The notes beneath the pieces are model-generated. The model saw only the letters and a program-made list of their open reading frames with translations. It was not told the DNA's origin and did no database searches. Positions 14,692 through 22,662 of a DNA stretch of 64,000 nt are shown here, one piece after another. Origin of the DNA: Candidatus Sericytochromatia bacterium (lineage in GTDB: Bacteria > Cyanobacteriota > Sericytochromatia > UBA7694); NCBI GenBank assembly GCA_018780035.1, contig JADMKE010000001.1, forward strand, positions 124,001 through 188,000. Reading direction: 5' to 3'. How positions within the stretch are numbered: the first letter of the stretch is position 1; every line of letters starts with the position of its first letter. The translations under genes and the position numbers were made by a program.

Positions 14692-15957
14692 ATGTTTTTG
14701 AAATCCCCCCGTATCAGTCTTGGTCTGGCTCTGACAGCCCTTTCACTCAGCGCCTGTCAAAGTTCACTGAGTCCATTGAACTCATCCTTGATAAGCAATC
14801 CCTCTCTCCAAAGCCAAGCTGCAGTTTCAGCCAATAAACTGAACAATCGCGTCTTGATCGGCTATAAAGGCCAGTTGCTGCCAGCCAAAGTACAATCTTT
14901 GGCACAACAAGGTCTCAAACTGGTGCGCGATCTGCCCAAGCTTCAGATCGCCGTATTTGAAGGCAATCCCAATCAGCTTCGCTTTTTAAGTGCCGATCCC
15001 CAAATTGACTTTGTGGGCACCGATCAATCTCCTCGCAGAATTGTGGGTCAGCCCCAAGAAGTCGCAACACCGATCACGCGTTCAGGAGATCCCCTCAAAG
15101 AGCAGCAATGGAGCCTGAAAGCCGTAGATGCAGAAAAAGCCTGGGGCCTGACACGGGGTTCAAGCAATATTATCGCCGCAGTGGTCGATACAGGGGTTGA
15201 TCTCAATCATCCTGATCTTCAGGCCAATTTGCTGGAGGGCTATAATGCTGAGAATCCTGGTACCCCTCCCCAAGATGGCCATTTTCATGGCACCCATGTC
15301 GCAGGCATTATTGCCGCTGTGGCCGATAACGGGATTGGTGTCACAGGCATTGCCCCAGGTATCAAAATTTTACCCGTGCGCACCATCAGCAACGGTGGTG
15401 TGGCAGAAGTGGCCGATGGCATTGTTTGGGCCGCAGATCATGGGGCCCGTGTGATTAATCTGAGTCTGGGCTGGGACTACCCCACTTCTGCGGTTGAAGA
15501 AACCATTCAGCGGGCTGTCAAATATGCCTTGGACAAAAATGTGGTGATCTGTGCCGCGCTTTCCAATGACAGCAACAATAATCCCAGTAGTACCCCCGAC
15601 AACTTGGCGGGTAAAGCCGGTTTTGAAGGCGTAATCGGAGTGGGCAATGTGGATCTGTATAACCGCCGCCAAGGGGCTTATGGCAATTGGAAATCCGTTT
15701 CTTCACCCGGCACCCAGATCATGTCGACCTTGCCCAATGGCAAATATGGCAATTTAACGGGCACCTCAATGGCTACCCCCATGGTCACCGGCATAGTGGG
15801 GCTGATGCTATCTCAAAATCCAGGGCTCAAAAATAGCGAAGTCAAACAACGTTTGATGAGCTCTGCCATTGACCTCGGAACCCCAGGTTTTGATGACCAA
15901 TTTGGCGCAGGGCGCGTCAACGCCTTTGCGGTTTTAAGCAATACACGTTTGCGATAG
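14692..15957 (+). CDS. Subtilisin-family (S8) serine protease lipoprotein
   Basis: A 421-residue protein with a lipobox LSLSAC (Cys22). After a propeptide-like region come the catalytic triad motifs: VVDTGVDLNHPDL (Asp), HGTHVAGIIAAV (His) and GTSMATPMVTGIVGLML (Ser), with the oxyanion Asn in ICAALSNDSNNN. It is therefore a complete subtilase anchored by lipid in the envelope. The propeptide (about residues 50-120) contains VLIGYKGQLL and LVRDLPKLQIAVFEG, typical of inhibitor I9-like folds. It has its own class II-type promoter and is monocistronic, ended by a strong terminator. Confidence 0.94.
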   Translation: MFLKSPRISLGLALTALSLSACQSSLSPLNSSLISNPSLQSQAAVSANKLNNRVLIGYKGQLLPAKVQSLAQQGLKLVRDLPKLQIAVFEGNPNQLRFLSADPQIDFVGTDQSPRRIVGQPQEVATPITRSGDPLKEQQWSLKAVDAEKAWGLTRGSSNIIAAVVDTGVDLNHPDLQANLLEGYNAENPGTPPQDGHFHGTHVAGIIAAVADNGIGVTGIAPGIKILPVRTISNGGVAEVADGIVWAADHGARVINLSLGWDYPTSAVEETIQRAVKYALDKNVVICAALSNDSNNNPSSTPDNLAGKAGFEGVIGVGNVDLYNRRQGAYGNWKSVSSPGTQIMSTLPNGKYGNLTGTSMATPMVTGIVGLMLSQNPGLKNSEVKQRLMSSAIDLGTPGFDDQFGAGRVNAFAVLSNTRLR

Positions 15958-15991
15958 CAAGTAGAGCGTTCAAGTATTCTCCAAATCTGAC

Positions 15992-16020
15992 GGGAGGGGC
16001 TTTTTCCCTCCCCTTTTTTT
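15992..16020 (+). terminator. Rho-independent terminator after the subtilase gene
   Basis: Stem GGGAGGG/CCCTCCC with a 7-base loop, then C and seven T residues. Confidence 0.9.
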
Positions 16021-16091
16021 ATGCTCTGGTTTCTTTTGGGTAAGCCTGTTAGAATGTTACGCATTCATTCTGCACAGAAACCGAGTCAAAC

Positions 16092-16994
16092 ATGCGTTAT
16101 TTTGTTCTCTTCTCGTTATTGCTGCAAATCCTGGTTTTACCCGTTTCGGCCGCTACCCAGGCTGTTACATCTGCTGCTACACATACTTCTACACCCGCCT
16201 CTACCCTGGCCGAGCCAGCGTCCTTGCAGGTTTCGTACCAGAACCAGCAGGGTTTGGCGGTCCTCAATCTCAAAACCCAAGGCAATGTGCCCGCAGAAAT
16301 GGGCCAGATTTTAACCGACCGGATTCGGGCTTTGGTGATCAAAAGCAGACAATACCGTGTGATGGAGCGCTCACAGATGGAGGCCATTATCAAAGAGCAA
16401 GGCTTTCAGACCAGCGTGCAGGACTGTGATTCAGTGGCCTGCGCCATTGAATTGGGAAAATTACTCTCTGTCAGACAGCTGATGATCGGCAGCCTCTCCC
16501 AGGTGGGTCAGGTCTATTCCCTCAATCTGCGTATTATTGACGCCCAATCGGGCCAGATTATCAATGAACGTTTTGCCGATTGTCGCTGTAGTTTGGAAGA
16601 TGTTTTAATGCAGGTTTCTCCCTCTTTGGTTCAAGCTCTGATTTCCGGCGAAACCCCCGCCATCACCCTCAATGCCAGTTACAAAGAGCCTTTTACGGTC
16701 TTTCTGCTCAATATCCCCGGTCCCTTTGGCTATTTTTACATGGAAGAATGGGGCTGGTTTGGCGGTTTGCTCGCGGTCGACATCATTGCCGCGATTGCTC
16801 TGATCGTGAACCAATGGAGCTTCCCCGGTGGAGAATTAACCGCCTGGCTGGCCCTGGCTGCCACCCGTATTTTTGGCGTCATTCATGGCCCGGCTTTGGC
16901 CAATGAGCGCAATCGGGCCATTCAAACGGCACAGCCGACAGCCCCTGTACAGGCCCAAACGCTGCCACTGCTGCAAATGACTTGGCAGTTTTAA
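16092..16994 (+). CDS. Exported protein with CsgG/LpoB-like domain
   Basis: A 300-residue protein with a signal peptide (FSLLLQILVLPVSAAT) and a Thr/Ala-rich linker. Residues about 55-180 match the style of CsgG-like domains: LAVLNLKTQGNVPAEMGQIL, YRVMERSQMEAIIKEQGF, CAIELGKLLSVRQLMIGSLS and LRIIDAQSGQI. Such domains bind partner envelope proteins. Here a hydrophobic region follows (GGLLAVDIIAAIALIV), so the protein may be membrane-anchored at the C-terminus. It has no lipobox, unlike CsgG itself. No secretion genes are nearby, so a role as a curli channel is not supported. Confidence 0.75.
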   Translation: MRYFVLFSLLLQILVLPVSAATQAVTSAATHTSTPASTLAEPASLQVSYQNQQGLAVLNLKTQGNVPAEMGQILTDRIRALVIKSRQYRVMERSQMEAIIKEQGFQTSVQDCDSVACAIELGKLLSVRQLMIGSLSQVGQVYSLNLRIIDAQSGQIINERFADCRCSLEDVLMQVSPSLVQALISGETPAITLNASYKEPFTVFLLNIPGPFGYFYMEEWGWFGGLLAVDIIAAIALIVNQWSFPGGELTAWLALAATRIFGVIHGPALANERNRAIQTAQPTAPVQAQTLPLLQMTWQF

Positions 16995-17013
16995 GGCTTG
17001 ATTCAATCCCAAG

Positions 17014-17040
17014 CAAAGTATATACTTTGGATATACTTTG
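17014..17040. promoter_or_regulatory. Palindromic operator of the mazEF module
   Basis: A perfect 16 bp palindrome CAAAGTATATACTTTG (17014-17029) is followed by another half-site ATACTTTG (17033-17040), 13 bases before the mazE start. Palindromes plus extra half-sites at this position are usual for autoregulated AbrB-type antitoxins. Confidence 0.7.
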
Positions 17041-17053
17041 AAAGCGGTGTTTT

Positions 17054-17302
17054 ATGCTGACCAAATTGCAGAAATGGGGAAACAGTCAAGGGCTGCGTCT
17101 TTCTAAAGAAATCTTATCCAGCCTGCATTTGGCTGTGGGGGATGAAGTCGAAGTTTCAGTTGAACAAGGGCGGATTGTGATTGAACCTGTAACGCAGATT
17201 CGGGGAAAATACAGTTTGAAGGCCCTGGTGCGGGAAATTCCCGCCAATTACCAGGTTCAGGAAGAAAATTGGGGGCAAGCAGCGGGGAAAGAGGTCTGGT
17301 AA
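17054..17302 (+). CDS. mazE: MazE/AbrB-fold antitoxin
   Basis: An 82-residue protein with an N-terminal swapped-hairpin DNA-binding domain: KLQKWGNSQGLRLSKEIL and then VGDEVEVSVEQGRIVIEPV. The C-terminal tail (about residues 55-82) would wrap the toxin. It represses its own promoter through the palindrome upstream and neutralises MazF. Its stop shares one base with the mazF start (TAATG), typical of coupled toxin-antitoxin expression. Confidence 0.92.
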   Translation: MLTKLQKWGNSQGLRLSKEILSSLHLAVGDEVEVSVEQGRIVIEPVTQIRGKYSLKALVREIPANYQVQEENWGQAAGKEVW

Positions 17303-17634
17303 TGGCTGATATCCCACAAAAAGGCGATTTTATTTATCTGACCTTTGATCCCCAAGCGGGCCATGAGCAAAGGGGACGACGTCCGGCTCTGGTTGTCAGC
17401 AACACCTTGTTTAACAAGCACACAGGTCTGGCCTTGGTTTGCCCCATTACCAACACTTTTCGGAATTTTCCCTTTCATGTGGCTATTCCTGCCGATACAG
17501 GGCTGACAGGATATATTATGGTCGAACAAGTTAAGTCTGTTGATTACAAAATACGTGAGGCGAAACGCATTAAACGCGCCCCGCTTGCGGTTTTAAACGA
17601 AGTCTTGGCCCTGTTGGATGCCTGCTTGTATTAG
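17302..17634 (+). CDS. mazF: MazF/PemK-family endoribonuclease toxin
   Basis: A 110-residue protein with the family core: PQKGDFIYLTFDPQAGHEQR, GRRPALVVSNTLFNK, ALVCPITNT and IMVEQVKSVDYKIREA. MazF enzymes cleave mRNA at short sequence motifs; the motif here is unknown. Length and conserved residues (the RRPALVVS arginine and the EQVKSVD segment) suggest an intact toxin. The ATG overlapping the antitoxin stop is preferred to a longer in-frame start. The stop codon overlaps the stop of the convergent chrA gene within TTAG. Confidence 0.93.
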   Translation: MADIPQKGDFIYLTFDPQAGHEQRGRRPALVVSNTLFNKHTGLALVCPITNTFRNFPFHVAIPADTGLTGYIMVEQVKSVDYKIREAKRIKRAPLAVLNEVLALLDACLY

Positions 17635-18803
17635 CTACGCCAGATCCACCCCAGACCCGCTGCAGCCAAGATCAACCAGGCGGAATTGACCCGCCAGACA
17701 ATCAAAAGCAGGGCGCTGATCAGTCCCACACCCAGACTGGGCAAATCAGTCAGCGCTGTTTGGCCCAATTGAAGGATCACCGCCCCCATCAGGGCCAGGG
17801 ATGCCGCATTGACACCATCCAAAAACAAACCCGTCAGGGGAAATTGGCGCAAGCGTGTGACCAGTTGCTGGCTCAGAGCCACCAACAGAAACGAGGGCAA
17901 AAAGATGGCCAGGGTCGCGACAGCGGCCGCCCAAGGCCCGCCCAGCAAATAGCCAATAAAGGTCGCTGTCGTAAAGACCGGGCCGGGGGTGACCTGGCCA
18001 ATCAGAATTGCGTCCAGCAATTGGGTCTGGTTCAACCATTGCCACTGGGTCACCAGGGTTTCGTGCAAAAAAGCGAGTAAGACGTAGCCACTGCCATAGA
18101 GCAAAGCACCCACCTTGAAAAAAAAGCCAAACAGGGGAGCCAGTGCAAAAGGCAAGGCGGTTTTCTCGCTCAGGCTTTGGGGCAAGAGCCCATGCAGCAG
18201 CAAGGTCGGCAACGTCATCAGGGGAATCACAATTAGGTAGAGTTTAACTAAAGCACGCCGAAGCCCCTGTTCACGGGATTGAAGGGCCTTCAAACTGGCC
18301 GTTAGCAGGCCCGCGCCAAAGAGCAGGCCCAATTCATCGACGCCCAGCCAGGCCAGACCCAGAACCAATAATGCGAGCACTTTCAGCCAGCGGGTTTTGA
18401 GTGCGGGTTTGAGCAGTCCGGCAATGGCCTGCAAAACCACTGCCAGAATCACGGGTTTGATCGTGTTTAAAATACCGGCAAAAGCGGGCAAATGGCCATA
18501 AAACACATAGGCCCTGGCACAGAGCCCGACCATGATCATGGCAGGCAGAATAAAACACAGGCCCGCCACAATCAGCCCCGGCCAACCCGCCCGGCGAAAG
18601 CCCAGGTGGATCGCCATTTCGGTGGAGTTGGGGCCGGGAATCAGGTGGGTGATGCCGAGTAAATCGAGGAATTCTGCTTCGCTGAGCCAGAGGCGTCGCT
18701 CGACACATTCCTGTTTCATCAGGGCGATATGCGCAGCGGGGCCGCCAAACCCCAAAACACCGAGTTTGAAGAAGACCCAGGCCGTTTCAGCCAGAGGCGT
18801 CAT
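17631..18803 (-). CDS. chrA: ChrA-family chromate transporter (two CHR domains)
   Basis: A protein of about 390 residues with roughly ten membrane segments and two related halves. The first has FFKLGVLGFGGPAAHIALM and IPGPNSTEMAIHLG; the second has FKVGALLYGSGYVLLAFL and GQVTPGPVFTTATFIGY. These G-F-G-G-P and P-G-P repeats define the long ChrA type, an inner-membrane exporter of chromate driven by the proton gradient. The start is uncertain: a GTG at 18848 would add 15 residues, but MTPLAETAWVFFKLG is where homologues normally begin. The downstream end converges on mazF. Confidence 0.9.
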   Translation of the reverse strand: MTPLAETAWVFFKLGVLGFGGPAAHIALMKQECVERRLWLSEAEFLDLLGITHLIPGPNSTEMAIHLGFRRAGWPGLIVAGLCFILPAMIMVGLCARAYVFYGHLPAFAGILNTIKPVILAVVLQAIAGLLKPALKTRWLKVLALLVLGLAWLGVDELGLLFGAGLLTASLKALQSREQGLRRALVKLYLIVIPLMTLPTLLLHGLLPQSLSEKTALPFALAPLFGFFFKVGALLYGSGYVLLAFLHETLVTQWQWLNQTQLLDAILIGQVTPGPVFTTATFIGYLLGGPWAAAVATLAIFLPSFLLVALSQQLVTRLRQFPLTGLFLDGVNAASLALMGAVILQLGQTALTDLPSLGVGLISALLLIVWRVNSAWLILAAAGLGWIWRS

Positions 18804-18869
18804 GGGGAGATAAACTGAAGCCTCATTTTTAATGACTTGACGAAGCACGGGAGTAGTTTGGTCTGAGAA

Positions 18870-19568
18870 TTAACAGCAACCGCCACAACTGGTTTTCTTA
18901 TTTTCGGCCTTCTCGAAAGCTTCTTTGCCTTCGCTGTAGGCGAACCACATGATTCCCAGTGCCCCAATGCTATCAGCATAGGCAAAACCTGTCCATGAAT
19001 AGATCAGACTCGAAGCCAGCAACAGGAAAGACATATAAAGGCAAGCCCGCGTGCAGTTTGCATCGGCTTTGATAGGGGCCGAATCGAGCTTCTCGCCGAC
19101 ATACTGGGCGCGCATCAGGGCGTACATGGTCGAAATTGAGACCGCCGATATGACAATGCCCCAAAAGGTGTTATCAGGCTTGTGACCTGTCCAAATGTTC
19201 AAAAGGGCCGTCAGGCCGACACCAGCAATCAACAGGTAAAAAGCCGTACCAGTGATTCTCAGGGCCGTGGTTTCGAAGCGATCTCGTGCTTGCTGGCCTG
19301 GATTGCGCTGCAGGCGCATGACCATGTGAATGATGCCAATTCCCGACAAAACTTCGATGAAACTATCGAGCCCAAAGCCGAAGAGGGCCAGGGCTTCGTC
19401 GCTGAGGCCGAACCAGACCGAGATCAAACCTTCGGCCAGATTATAAGACACTGTGATGAAGGCCAGAATCAATGCCCAGCGGTACCAGCGTGGCATATCT
19501 GACACAGACCCTTCTACATGTGGTGGTGCAGGTTCTTGGCCTGGAATATAGATATTAACTTGACTCAT
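18870..19568 (-). CDS. Cation diffusion facilitator-like transporter lacking the usual cytoplasmic domain, Cys-rich tail
   Basis: A 232-residue protein with about six membrane segments. EGLISVWFGLSDEALALFGF, GLDSFIEVLSGIGI and FAYADSIGALGIMWFAYSEG follow the CDF pattern in which Asp residues of TM2 and TM5 bind the metal. The cytoplasmic ferredoxin-like C-terminal domain of CDF proteins is missing. The chain instead ends TSCGGCC, which may bind a soft metal. AAGGAA precedes the ATG. A truncated paralogue of this protein lies at 20241-20462. It lies next to chrA on the same strand but is spaced from it, so it may be separate. Confidence 0.75.
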   Translation of the reverse strand: MSQVNIYIPGQEPAPPHVEGSVSDMPRWYRWALILAFITVSYNLAEGLISVWFGLSDEALALFGFGLDSFIEVLSGIGIIHMVMRLQRNPGQQARDRFETTALRITGTAFYLLIAGVGLTALLNIWTGHKPDNTFWGIVISAVSISTMYALMRAQYVGEKLDSAPIKADANCTRACLYMSFLLLASSLIYSWTGFAYADSIGALGIMWFAYSEGKEAFEKAENKKTSCGGCC

Positions 19569-19850
19569 GCATATTTCCTTAAGGGTTGAGTATCACAGCT
19601 CTTGTAAAGTTAGACGGAGATGAGCAAATTTTCTTACACTTGCCATACTTAGGTTTCAGAAAAAAATCCACTTCTCTTTCACGGACTTCAGTGAATTGAC
19701 GCCAGGGCAAATCTGCCTGGGTCTACAAACAGGTTTGAACTTAGGGAGAGGTGTTTTAGGAAGTTCAATTGACCTTTTCATCGCCAAAATACTTAGCATA
19801 GAATCATAAAAAATGATAAAACCGATCCATTTTAATGTTAAATATTGGTT

Positions 19851-20219
19851 TTATAACGATATTTGAGAACTATTAGGTGTTGAAACAGCATCCATCATTT
19901 TTTGTAGAGAATGTATTAATGCCTGTATTTCTTGAACATGTGTCGATAACCTTTGCAGATGTCGAGCCACCATCTCTTTGGTCTTTTCATTGGCCTGCGT
20001 AGGGTCTTGCCAAAATGTAACCAGTTCATTTATTTCCCGAATTTTAAATCCCAAATCACGGGCACGCTTTATGAGAATCAATACTTCAATATCGGAAGCG
20101 CTATAAATACGATACCCTCCTGCTGTGCGGGTGCCACAAGGAAAAATTCCGATTGACTCATAATAGCGAATTGTTTTAGCGCTGATGCCAGAGGCTTGAG
20201 ATAACTCACCGATTAACAT
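19851..20219 (-). CDS. MerR-family regulator (CueR-like but without the metal-binding cysteines)
   Basis: A 122-residue protein. The N-terminal winged helix reads MLIGELSQASGISAKTIRYY and RTAGGYRIYSASDIEVLILI, followed by the long dimer helix. It is close to the CueR type in length and helix sequence, but the C-terminal Cys-x7-Cys loop that binds copper(I) is replaced by MMDAVSTPNSSQISL. It therefore cannot sense copper in the standard way. It lies 21 bases after a truncated CDF gene at the end of the Czc operon, so it is probably transcribed with it. Its effector is unknown. Confidence 0.88.
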   Translation of the reverse strand: MLIGELSQASGISAKTIRYYESIGIFPCGTRTAGGYRIYSASDIEVLILIKRARDLGFKIREINELVTFWQDPTQANEKTKEMVARHLQRLSTHVQEIQALIHSLQKMMDAVSTPNSSQISL

Positions 20220-20240
20220 TTTATTTGCCTCTCTTTACAT

Positions 20241-20462
20241 TTAATGTCCAGCTCCGCTGTAGCAAACATTTTGTTTATTTGCTGCGAGCGCCAAATTTTC
20301 ATTATTAAAACCAAACCAGACAGAAATGACAGCTTCAATCAGATTGAAAAATATTGTGATCCCAGCTAGTGCCAGAGCTATCAAAGACCACTTGACAAGT
20401 ATTTTTTGAGTAATATGTTCATTAAAATTATTTGGTGGTTCGGTTAAATTAACAAAATTCAT
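20241..20462 (-). pseudogene. Truncated remnant of a CDF-like transporter gene
   Basis: The 73-codon frame reads VKWSLIALALAGITIFFNL then IEAVISVWFGFNNENLAL, which aligns with the first membrane segment of the CDF-like protein at 18870-19568 (YRWALILAFITVSYNLAEGL, ISVWFGLSDEALAL). Immediately afterwards it loses similarity and ends AANKQNVCYSGAGH-stop. It keeps a ribosome site (AAGGA) and overlaps the end of the CDF gene upstream by a few bases. It appears to be a broken second copy trapped between czcD-like and merR. Confidence 0.7.
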
Positions 20463-21361
20463 AATGTGCATCCTTTGTTAAAATCACAATTATTTAAAAG
20501 GTTTTCTTCAATTTCAAGTGTGCAATGTTGAATGCCAAATTCTTGATTCAAAAGCTGACGAACACGCGCTACAGCACTCAGATCGCTTACACCATGCATC
20601 ATCCTCAAATGAGCTGTTAATAAGATTTGCTCTCCAGTTAGGGACCAAACATGCAGATCATGAATCGCCATTACCCCCTCAACGGCGAGAATACGCCTCT
20701 CAAGTTCAGGCAAATTAATTTGAGGGGGAACACCTTCCAGGAGGATATGCCAGGTATCACCCAAAAACGACCAGCTTGTATACAGAATCAGGCTCGCAAT
20801 TAGCAGGCTGACCAAAGGATCGGCATAAGTCCAGCCAGTAAATTGAATGATTAATGCGGCAGCAATAGCTCCGACCGAACCCAATAAATCTCCCAACACA
20901 TGTAAGAACGCGCCTTTGAGATTAAGATTTTCACCAGCCCCTTTGATTAACAACCCTGCTACAAACAGATTTACCAAAAGGCCCATGACAGAAATCCAGA
21001 GCATTTGTTCAGAATGAACTTTCACAGGCATCCAAAAGCGACTGAACGCTTCTTTAAAGATCAGGCCTGAGATCAGCACAAGTGTTATACCATTTGTAAA
21101 GGCTATCACTGTCTCTGCCCGCCGATTACCATAAGTTCGATGCATATTTGCTGCACGTCTTCCCAAGTAGAAAGCCCAAAGCGCTAAACCCAGTGAAAGC
21201 GCATCATTAAACATGTGGCCAGCATCGGAGAGCAAAGCAAGACTCCCACTGAACAGCCCTCCTGCGATTTCAGCGACCATAAAAAGACCCGTCAGAATAA
21301 AAGCGAGAACCAGAATACCTTGATGTTTGGGTTTATGAGAATGGGGGTGAAGATCACTCAT
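20459..21361 (-). CDS. czcD: CzcD-type cation diffusion facilitator
   Basis: A 300-residue CDF transporter with six membrane segments and a cytoplasmic C-terminal domain. The zinc sites are visible in LLSDAGHMFNDALSLGLALW (TM2) and FLHVLGDLLGSVGA (TM5). The C-terminal ferredoxin-like part includes IHDLHVWSLTGEQILLTAHL. It exports zinc, cobalt or cadmium from the cytoplasm using protons, feeding the RND pump encoded upstream. The start overlaps the czcC-like stop by four bases (ATGA). The chain ends NNCDFNKGCTL, with two cysteines. Confidence 0.92.
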   Translation of the reverse strand: MSDLHPHSHKPKHQGILVLAFILTGLFMVAEIAGGLFSGSLALLSDAGHMFNDALSLGLALWAFYLGRRAANMHRTYGNRRAETVIAFTNGITLVLISGLIFKEAFSRFWMPVKVHSEQMLWISVMGLLVNLFVAGLLIKGAGENLNLKGAFLHVLGDLLGSVGAIAAALIIQFTGWTYADPLVSLLIASLILYTSWSFLGDTWHILLEGVPPQINLPELERRILAVEGVMAIHDLHVWSLTGEQILLTAHLRMMHGVSDLSAVARVRQLLNQEFGIQHCTLEIEENLLNNCDFNKGCTL

Positions 21362-22662
21362 GGCTGTGGCCCCTCTGGCTCAGTGATAGGCAAATCTTTG
21401 ATAGGCTCAACGTCATTTGTCAGGCCGCGCAGCGTAATCAGAGCCTGCTCAAGAACATACTGTGTTTCAAGCAAACTCCGGCGAGCGGTAAAATAACCTT
21501 GTTGGCTTTGTAAAACATCCAGATAACTGGTTTTGCCTGCATCAAAAGCAATCAAAGCGATTCGATATGCTTCCTGAGACAGCTGAAGCTGTTGCTGATA
21601 AAGTTGCCAGCGCTGATAAGCACTTGTATATACCTCATAATTTCGACTTAATTCTGCATTCAGTTTTGCAAGCTCTTGCTCCCGTTCTGCAGACAGACTG
21701 TTTTGGCGCAGGCGAGCATCTTCAATCTGCCCCTGATTGCGGTTGAACATTGCTAAAGGCAAGCCAATAGAAGCAACCACCCCCCAATCCCCTGGGGGAT
21801 GATAACGTAAACCACCAGAAGCAGTTAGATCTGGAGCTGTTTGAGCCTGCGCGTTTGTTAGAGATACTTGCCGAATTTGATTTTCTAATAGCCAACGTAA
21901 TACCTGTGGATGTTGAGACAAACGCTGTTGATAAAACATCAGCTCCGATAACCGTTGAGGAGCAGTATAGGCACTCACATCTGGCAAATCTTTCAGTTGG
22001 GATTCTCCCCAGAGGGCCGCAAGTTCAAGATCAGAGACCCGCTTTTGGGCAGCCATTTCCTGTCCTTCTGCCTCTAACATCAATACCTGTTGACGGGCCT
22101 GTAAAGCACCAAGAGGCGATTGCTTACCTGTATTTACACGAATTTCAATCAGGGCAAGTGTTTCACGGGCATTGCTAAGCAAGTCATCAGCCAAACTGAT
22201 CCGAGCAAGAAAATAGCGCAAGCGACCGTAAGCCAGATAAACATCCCCGGCCAAGCGACGTTGTTGAATGCGGTATTCCCAATTCAAAAGTTCTGTTTCT
22301 AATTCTGCCAAATGCTTTGCCTGAGATAACTTATCTCCCAATGGCAATGTCTGAACCCATTCGAGTGTAAATTGGGTAAATCGATCATCTGTCAAGGCTG
22401 CCGAACCCGCAAAGTCCTCAGCAGTTAAACCCAATTCTGGGTTGGACCATAACCCGACCTGAAGTAATCGTGCTTGCGCACGGGCATATTCTCGCCGTAA
22501 TTGCCGCAAAGTTGAATGATTACGCCAAGTACGTAGAACTGCCTGAGACGGGCTCAAAAGCCTTTCTGCCTGAGCCAATGGTTGAGCAAGAGGCGATCCT
22601 GGTAAGGGAAAAAGGGACATAAATAAAAAACTCGCCAAAAGAATATATCTATTTTTGCTCAT
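21358..22662 (-). CDS. czcC: TolC-like outer membrane factor of the Czc system
   Basis: A 434-residue outer membrane factor with a signal peptide (FLFMSLFPLPGSPLAQ) and two repeated coiled-coil/barrel halves. Typical segments are LWSNPELGLTAEDFAGSA near the N-terminus and ALIAFDAGKTSYLDVLQSQQ in the second half. It would form the outer membrane channel for the CzcA pump. AGGAAAA precedes the ATG, which lies 14 bases inside the end of czcA; a longer in-frame start exists but would place non-signal residues ahead of the signal peptide. Confidence 0.9.
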   Translation of the reverse strand: MSKNRYILLASFLFMSLFPLPGSPLAQPLAQAERLLSPSQAVLRTWRNHSTLRQLRREYARAQARLLQVGLWSNPELGLTAEDFAGSAALTDDRFTQFTLEWVQTLPLGDKLSQAKHLAELETELLNWEYRIQQRRLAGDVYLAYGRLRYFLARISLADDLLSNARETLALIEIRVNTGKQSPLGALQARQQVLMLEAEGQEMAAQKRVSDLELAALWGESQLKDLPDVSAYTAPQRLSELMFYQQRLSQHPQVLRWLLENQIRQVSLTNAQAQTAPDLTASGGLRYHPPGDWGVVASIGLPLAMFNRNQGQIEDARLRQNSLSAEREQELAKLNAELSRNYEVYTSAYQRWQLYQQQLQLSQEAYRIALIAFDAGKTSYLDVLQSQQGYFTARRSLLETQYVLEQALITLRGLTNDVEPIKDLPITEPEGPQP

